A stretch of 40,951 nucleotides of DNA, from contig CACZHK010000018.1 of the NCBI GenBank assembly GCA_902780915.1, positions 1 to 40,951 of the forward strand, in the 5' to 3' direction. The notes under the pieces were generated by a model. It did not search any database. It saw only the letters and a list, made by a program, of their open reading frames with translations, and was not told the DNA's origin. Positions 40,752 through 40,951 of this stretch are shown here, piece by piece. Position 1 is the first letter of the stretch. Each line of letters starts with the position of its first letter. The position numbers and the translations under genes are program-made. Source of the stretch: Pseudoselenomonas ruminantium (GTDB taxonomy: Bacteria > Bacillota > Negativicutes > Selenomonadales > Selenomonadaceae).

Positions 40752-40951
40752 TCATCCCTGGGCCAGACACATCTTTTTCCCACAGAAGGCAATGCCGTAC
40801 TTCCATACCGACCTCACCCCCTGCCGGGATAGCTCCGCAGGATAATCCTTTGCCTCGATTTGCGCCAGCGCTCCTCGGGCTGCCTCCTCCATCTCCGCTT
40901 CTTCCTTGACGGTCTTCAGCTCCAGGATAACCCCGGGCAGGTTTTCTTTGA
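40752..40951 (-). CDS. AAA/PD-(D/E)XK family protein, C-terminal end (partial)
   Basis: The minus-strand frame entering from the right edge encodes 65 residues ending in TGA at 40752-40754. The sequence GVILELKTVKEEAE, then ARGALAQIEAKDYPAEL and KYGIAFCGKKMCLA, is the end of the PD-(D/E)XK (PF08011) domain: catalytic ExK in ELK, the QIE.K.Y helix and the final GIAF strand. It thus belongs to the same family as the gene at 11197-12774. The 5' part lies outside the window. Confidence 0.8.
   Translation of the reverse strand, partial: KENLPGVILELKTVKEEAEMEEAARGALAQIEAKDYPAELSRQGVRSVWKYGIAFCGKKMCLAQG

Overview
The window looks like chromosome of an anaerobic, diderm, moderately GC-rich Firmicute of the class Negativicutes, most likely Selenomonadaceae (Selenomonas or a relative). 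The evidence is indirect: an outer-membrane two-partner secretion pair (TpsB/TpsA) sits beside Firmicutes-style genes with strong AGGAGG ribosome-binding sites, meso-diaminopimelate dehydrogenase, AAA/PD-(D/E)XK proteins and large sensory kinases. The species call is inference. Nearly all genes left of about 24.7 kb are on the minus strand and all genes from 24.9 to 40.6 kb are on the plus strand.

1-9.4 kb: a truncated toxin-antitoxin remnant, then a tandem DUF2292 (YezD-like) gene, then the main metabolic locus. This is a minus-strand operon running from 8947 to 808: SAM-dependent methyltransferase, cystathionine/homocysteine gamma-lyase (MccB-like), OAS-dependent cystathionine beta-synthase (MccA-like), NifX-like protein, NifB-like radical SAM protein, NifH-like reductase, and NifD-like and NifK-like subunits. 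There is no nifE, nifN or other nitrogen-fixation gene. The embedding in reverse transsulfuration genes points to a nitrogenase-like reductase acting in sulfur metabolism, comparable to methylthio-alkane reductase, rather than N2 fixation. A consensus promoter followed at once by a strong terminator hairpin precedes the operon and suggests attenuation. A tRNA-Gln lies upstream.

9.5-21.9 kb: an orphan PTS glucitol IIA-like gene, a LacI-type regulator with a palindrome over its own promoter, an AAA-ATPase/PD-(D/E)XK protein, a small double-glycine-leader protein, the TPS adhesin and its transporter, glyA, rpiB and cstA.

22.0-24.7 kb: a compact defence or selfish segment: a type III toxin-antitoxin locus (ToxN-like protein with a 36-nt tandem-repeat RNA antitoxin, promoter and intergenic terminator), a Uma2 nuclease-fold protein, and a DUF4143 ATPase whose promoter is flanked by two copies of a 34-bp palindrome.

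24.9-40.6 kb: a signalling region. Two tandem genes fuse an APC-type amino-acid permease to a histidine kinase, with a shared cysteine cluster just after the phospho-accepting His. Then come ddh, a gamma-carbonic-anhydrase-like protein, and an intergenic cluster of about ten DnaA-box-like nonamers, two of which form the stem of a terminator. The last unit is a tightly packed five-gene operon: periplasmic-binding/degenerate GGDEF/EAL protein, single-domain response regulator, PTS EIIC-like membrane protein, membrane-anchored BMP-family binding protein, and a hybrid kinase (REC and HPt) broken by an apparent 4-nt deletion right at the H-box. A second AAA/PD-(D/E)XK gene enters from the right edge.
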